5,187 bases of DNA, taken from contig JASHYQ010000028.1 in assembly GCA_030042955.1 (NCBI GenBank), positions 1 through 5,187 of the forward strand. The letters run 5' to 3'. Positions 3,856 to 5,187 of this stretch are shown piece by piece. A program made the translations under genes and the position numbers. The DNA is from Thermoplasmata archaeon (lineage in GTDB: Archaea > Thermoplasmatota > Thermoplasmata > Lutacidiplasmatales > UBA184). The notes beneath the pieces were generated by a model that was not told the DNA's origin, did no database searches, and saw only the letters and a list, made by a program, of their open reading frames with translations. How positions within the stretch are numbered: position 1 is the first letter of the stretch; each line of letters starts with the position of its first letter.

Positions 3856-5187
3856 TCACTCTGCCGGAAGGCCCGGCGTAGGGTCGGAGGAGCCCGCCGG
3901 GATGGTGCTGCGGTGTTCGAGCCGGTAGTTTTCCAGCAGGAGTCCGATGATTGCCAGGAGGCCACCCAGGCAGGCTCCCACTACGAAGATCCACGTGAAC
4001 GCAGAGCCGCTAGGCACGGTGAGGTCGACCCCGCCCGCGATTGAGCTCCCCCCGGGCACGGTGATGGTCCGGGTGTACGTCGCGAGGAACGTCGCCACCA
4101 GAACGGGACCTGCGCTGGCTCCGAGGTCCTGGAACATCTCGGTCATTCCCAGGTGGATGCCGGTCTCGCCCTGGCGCGAAGAGACCGCGATCACGTTCGT
4201 CACGGAGACCAGCACGGTCACGAGGCCGACGAAGGTCGGGACCGCCTCGACGACCAGCTCGACGTAGGTCGCGTGCTGGTAGAGCAGGAGCAGGAATCCT
4301 ATCATCGAGAGCCCACCTCCGAGCAGGATGAACGGTCGAGGACCGAACCGGGCCACGCCGCGACCGACCAGAGGAGCGGCCACGAACATGCTCAGCGTGG
4401 TCGGAATGCTGGCGAGGCCGAAGGCGAGGACACTGTCGCCCAGGCCTACCACCGGGAACTCGACGAGCACCGTCAGGACCACGAACGCGGTGAAGAGCCC
4501 GATCCCGACGAGCAGGGCACCGAGGTAGCTCAGCGAGATGTTCCGCTGGCCCAGACGTGCGAGGTCGATGATCGGTTCCTCGGCGACGAGCTCCCGCCAG
4601 ACGAACAGGACCGCGAAGAGAGCGGCCATCCCAAAGAGCTCAGGAGCCCCGAACGGGATGCGCCCGATCGAGCGGCTCGCCCAGTCGACCCAGCCCCAGC
4701 TGGGACCGAGCGTAAGCCCCACCAGAAGGGACGCAAGAGACCCGCCGAGCAGGGCGGCTCCGGGGAGATCCAGAGCCCCGCCCGTCCCCGCACGGGTGTC
4801 GGGTAGCCAGCCGATCGCCAGCACGGGTAGGACCAGGGCGAAGGGCGCGACGGAGGAGTAGGCGACCTGCCAGCCGGCGTTCTGGATGAGCCAAGCCCCT
4901 CCCACGAGCCCTGCGGCGGCTCCCGCCGCGAACATGGACGCGATGAGGCCCTGGGCCGGAGCGACCCGCTCCCGAGGCAGGCTCTCGGCGACCATCGCAA
5001 GGGCTAGTGGGAACATGGCAAGCCCGAGGCCCTGCAGGCCCCGTATCCCGATCAGCAGATAGATGGCCTCGGCACGAGCTAGTCCGAGCCCGGCCGCGAT
5101 GAGGGGAGTGCAGGGAGCGAGGACCACCGCGATCGAGTAGGCTCCGAGGACCACGGCGAGGACACGTCGCTTTCCGTAGAGGTCCCC
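3856..5187 (-). CDS. MFS transporter, DHA2-like drug exporter (N-terminus missing)
   Basis: The minus-strand frame is open from the right edge to a TGA at 3856-3858, giving 443 residues; the first helix and most of the second lie outside. The visible part opens with the MFS motif A loop GDLYGKRRVL, so the in-frame GTG at 5154 is not the true start. Motif B (RGLQGLG, Arg49 of the fragment) lies in TM4. DLPGAALLGGSLASLLVGL...LGPSWGW (about 140-166) is the link typical of DHA2 (14-helix) proton-driven multidrug exporters such as the EmrB/QacA group. Roughly a dozen hydrophobic segments follow motif A, ending near residue 418 before a polar tail, so the fragment is complete at its C-terminus. Motif C, normally containing G-P, reads AAGLVGGAW and lacks the proline. 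Role: export of an unknown small molecule across the cytoplasmic membrane. The promoter is off-window. The neighbour 446 bases downstream is unrelated. Confidence 0.88.
   Translation of the reverse strand, partial: GDLYGKRRVLAVVLGAYSIAVVLAPCTPLIAAGLGLARAEAIYLLIGIRGLQGLGLAMFPLALAMVAESLPRERVAPAQGLIASMFAAGAAAGLVGGAWLIQNAGWQVAYSSVAPFALVLPVLAIGWLPDTRAGTGGALDLPGAALLGGSLASLLVGLTLGPSWGWVDWASRSIGRIPFGAPELFGMAALFAVLFVWRELVAEEPIIDLARLGQRNISLSYLGALLVGIGLFTAFVVLTVLVEFPVVGLGDSVLAFGLASIPTTLSMFVAAPLVGRGVARFGPRPFILLGGGLSMIGFLLLLYQHATYVELVVEAVPTFVGLVTVLVSVTNVIAVSSRQGETGIHLGMTEMFQDLGASAGPVLVATFLATYTRTITVPGGSSIAGGVDLTVPSGSAFTWIFVVGACLGGLLAIIGLLLENYRLEHRSTIPAGSSDPTPGLPAE

Noticed and set aside
3440..3928. Plus-strand open frame of 162 codons in the right spacer
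   Set aside because: Low-complexity Gly/Pro/Arg composition, no domain, and it runs into the MFS gene on the opposite strand.
4153..4806. Plus-strand open frame of 217 codons, rich in Glu, Arg and Asp
   Set aside because: It is wholly antisense to the clearly real MFS gene, and its charged composition is what the complement of hydrophobic codons produces.
1..5187. CRISPR array, insertion sequence or integrase signature
   Set aside because: No regularly spaced repeats, transposase-like protein or terminal inverted repeats with target duplications were seen.

Overview
The window is GC-rich (roughly two thirds G+C by eye) and looks like an archaeal chromosome segment. No start codon has a convincing Shine-Dalgarno sequence, and three genes have a TATA-like element about 26-30 bases upstream of the ATG, as expected for leaderless archaeal transcripts. 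A high-GC Thermoplasmatota-like lineage is my best guess. A bacterium with leaderless mRNAs is not excluded, because the methyltransferase and transporter families are also common in bacteria. There are no rRNA, tRNA, CRISPR or recognisable mobile-element genes.

Layout, left to right. (1) 1-351, minus: the N-terminal 117 residues of a membrane protein cut by the left edge, resembling the start of a B-type (ba3-like) haem-copper oxidase subunit I. (2) 352-814: gene-free spacer with inverted repeats. (3) 815-1288, minus: a VOC/glyoxalase-fold protein. (4) 1289-1469: divergent control region with TATA-like boxes facing both ways and several palindromes. (5) 1470-1781, plus: a small AhpD-type protein with the complete E/CxxC/H active site. 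(6) 1814-1927, minus: a doubtful 37-residue ORF just downstream of (7). (7) 1941-2639, minus: a class I SAM-dependent methyltransferase. (8) 2640-3040: spacer containing a strong two-part hairpin with a k-turn-like internal loop. (9) 3041-3409, minus: a small proline-rich protein with two membrane segments, with a possible frameshifted C-terminal extension. (10) 3410-3855: spacer with palindromes and a 24-bp imperfect tandem repeat. (11) 3856-5187, minus: a DHA2-type MFS exporter whose N-terminus lies beyond the right edge.

The genes are mostly solitary units separated by long spacers (about 400-460 bases for three of them), not one operon. A loose theme of redox and xenobiotic handling (AhpD-like, VOC, methyltransferase, drug exporter, oxidase) can be inferred, but only the VOC/AhpD pair shares a control region. 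I see no convincing new multi-gene system. The items most worth a second look are the k-turn-like hairpin, the candidate frameshift after the two-TM protein, and the palindrome-rich divergent promoter.
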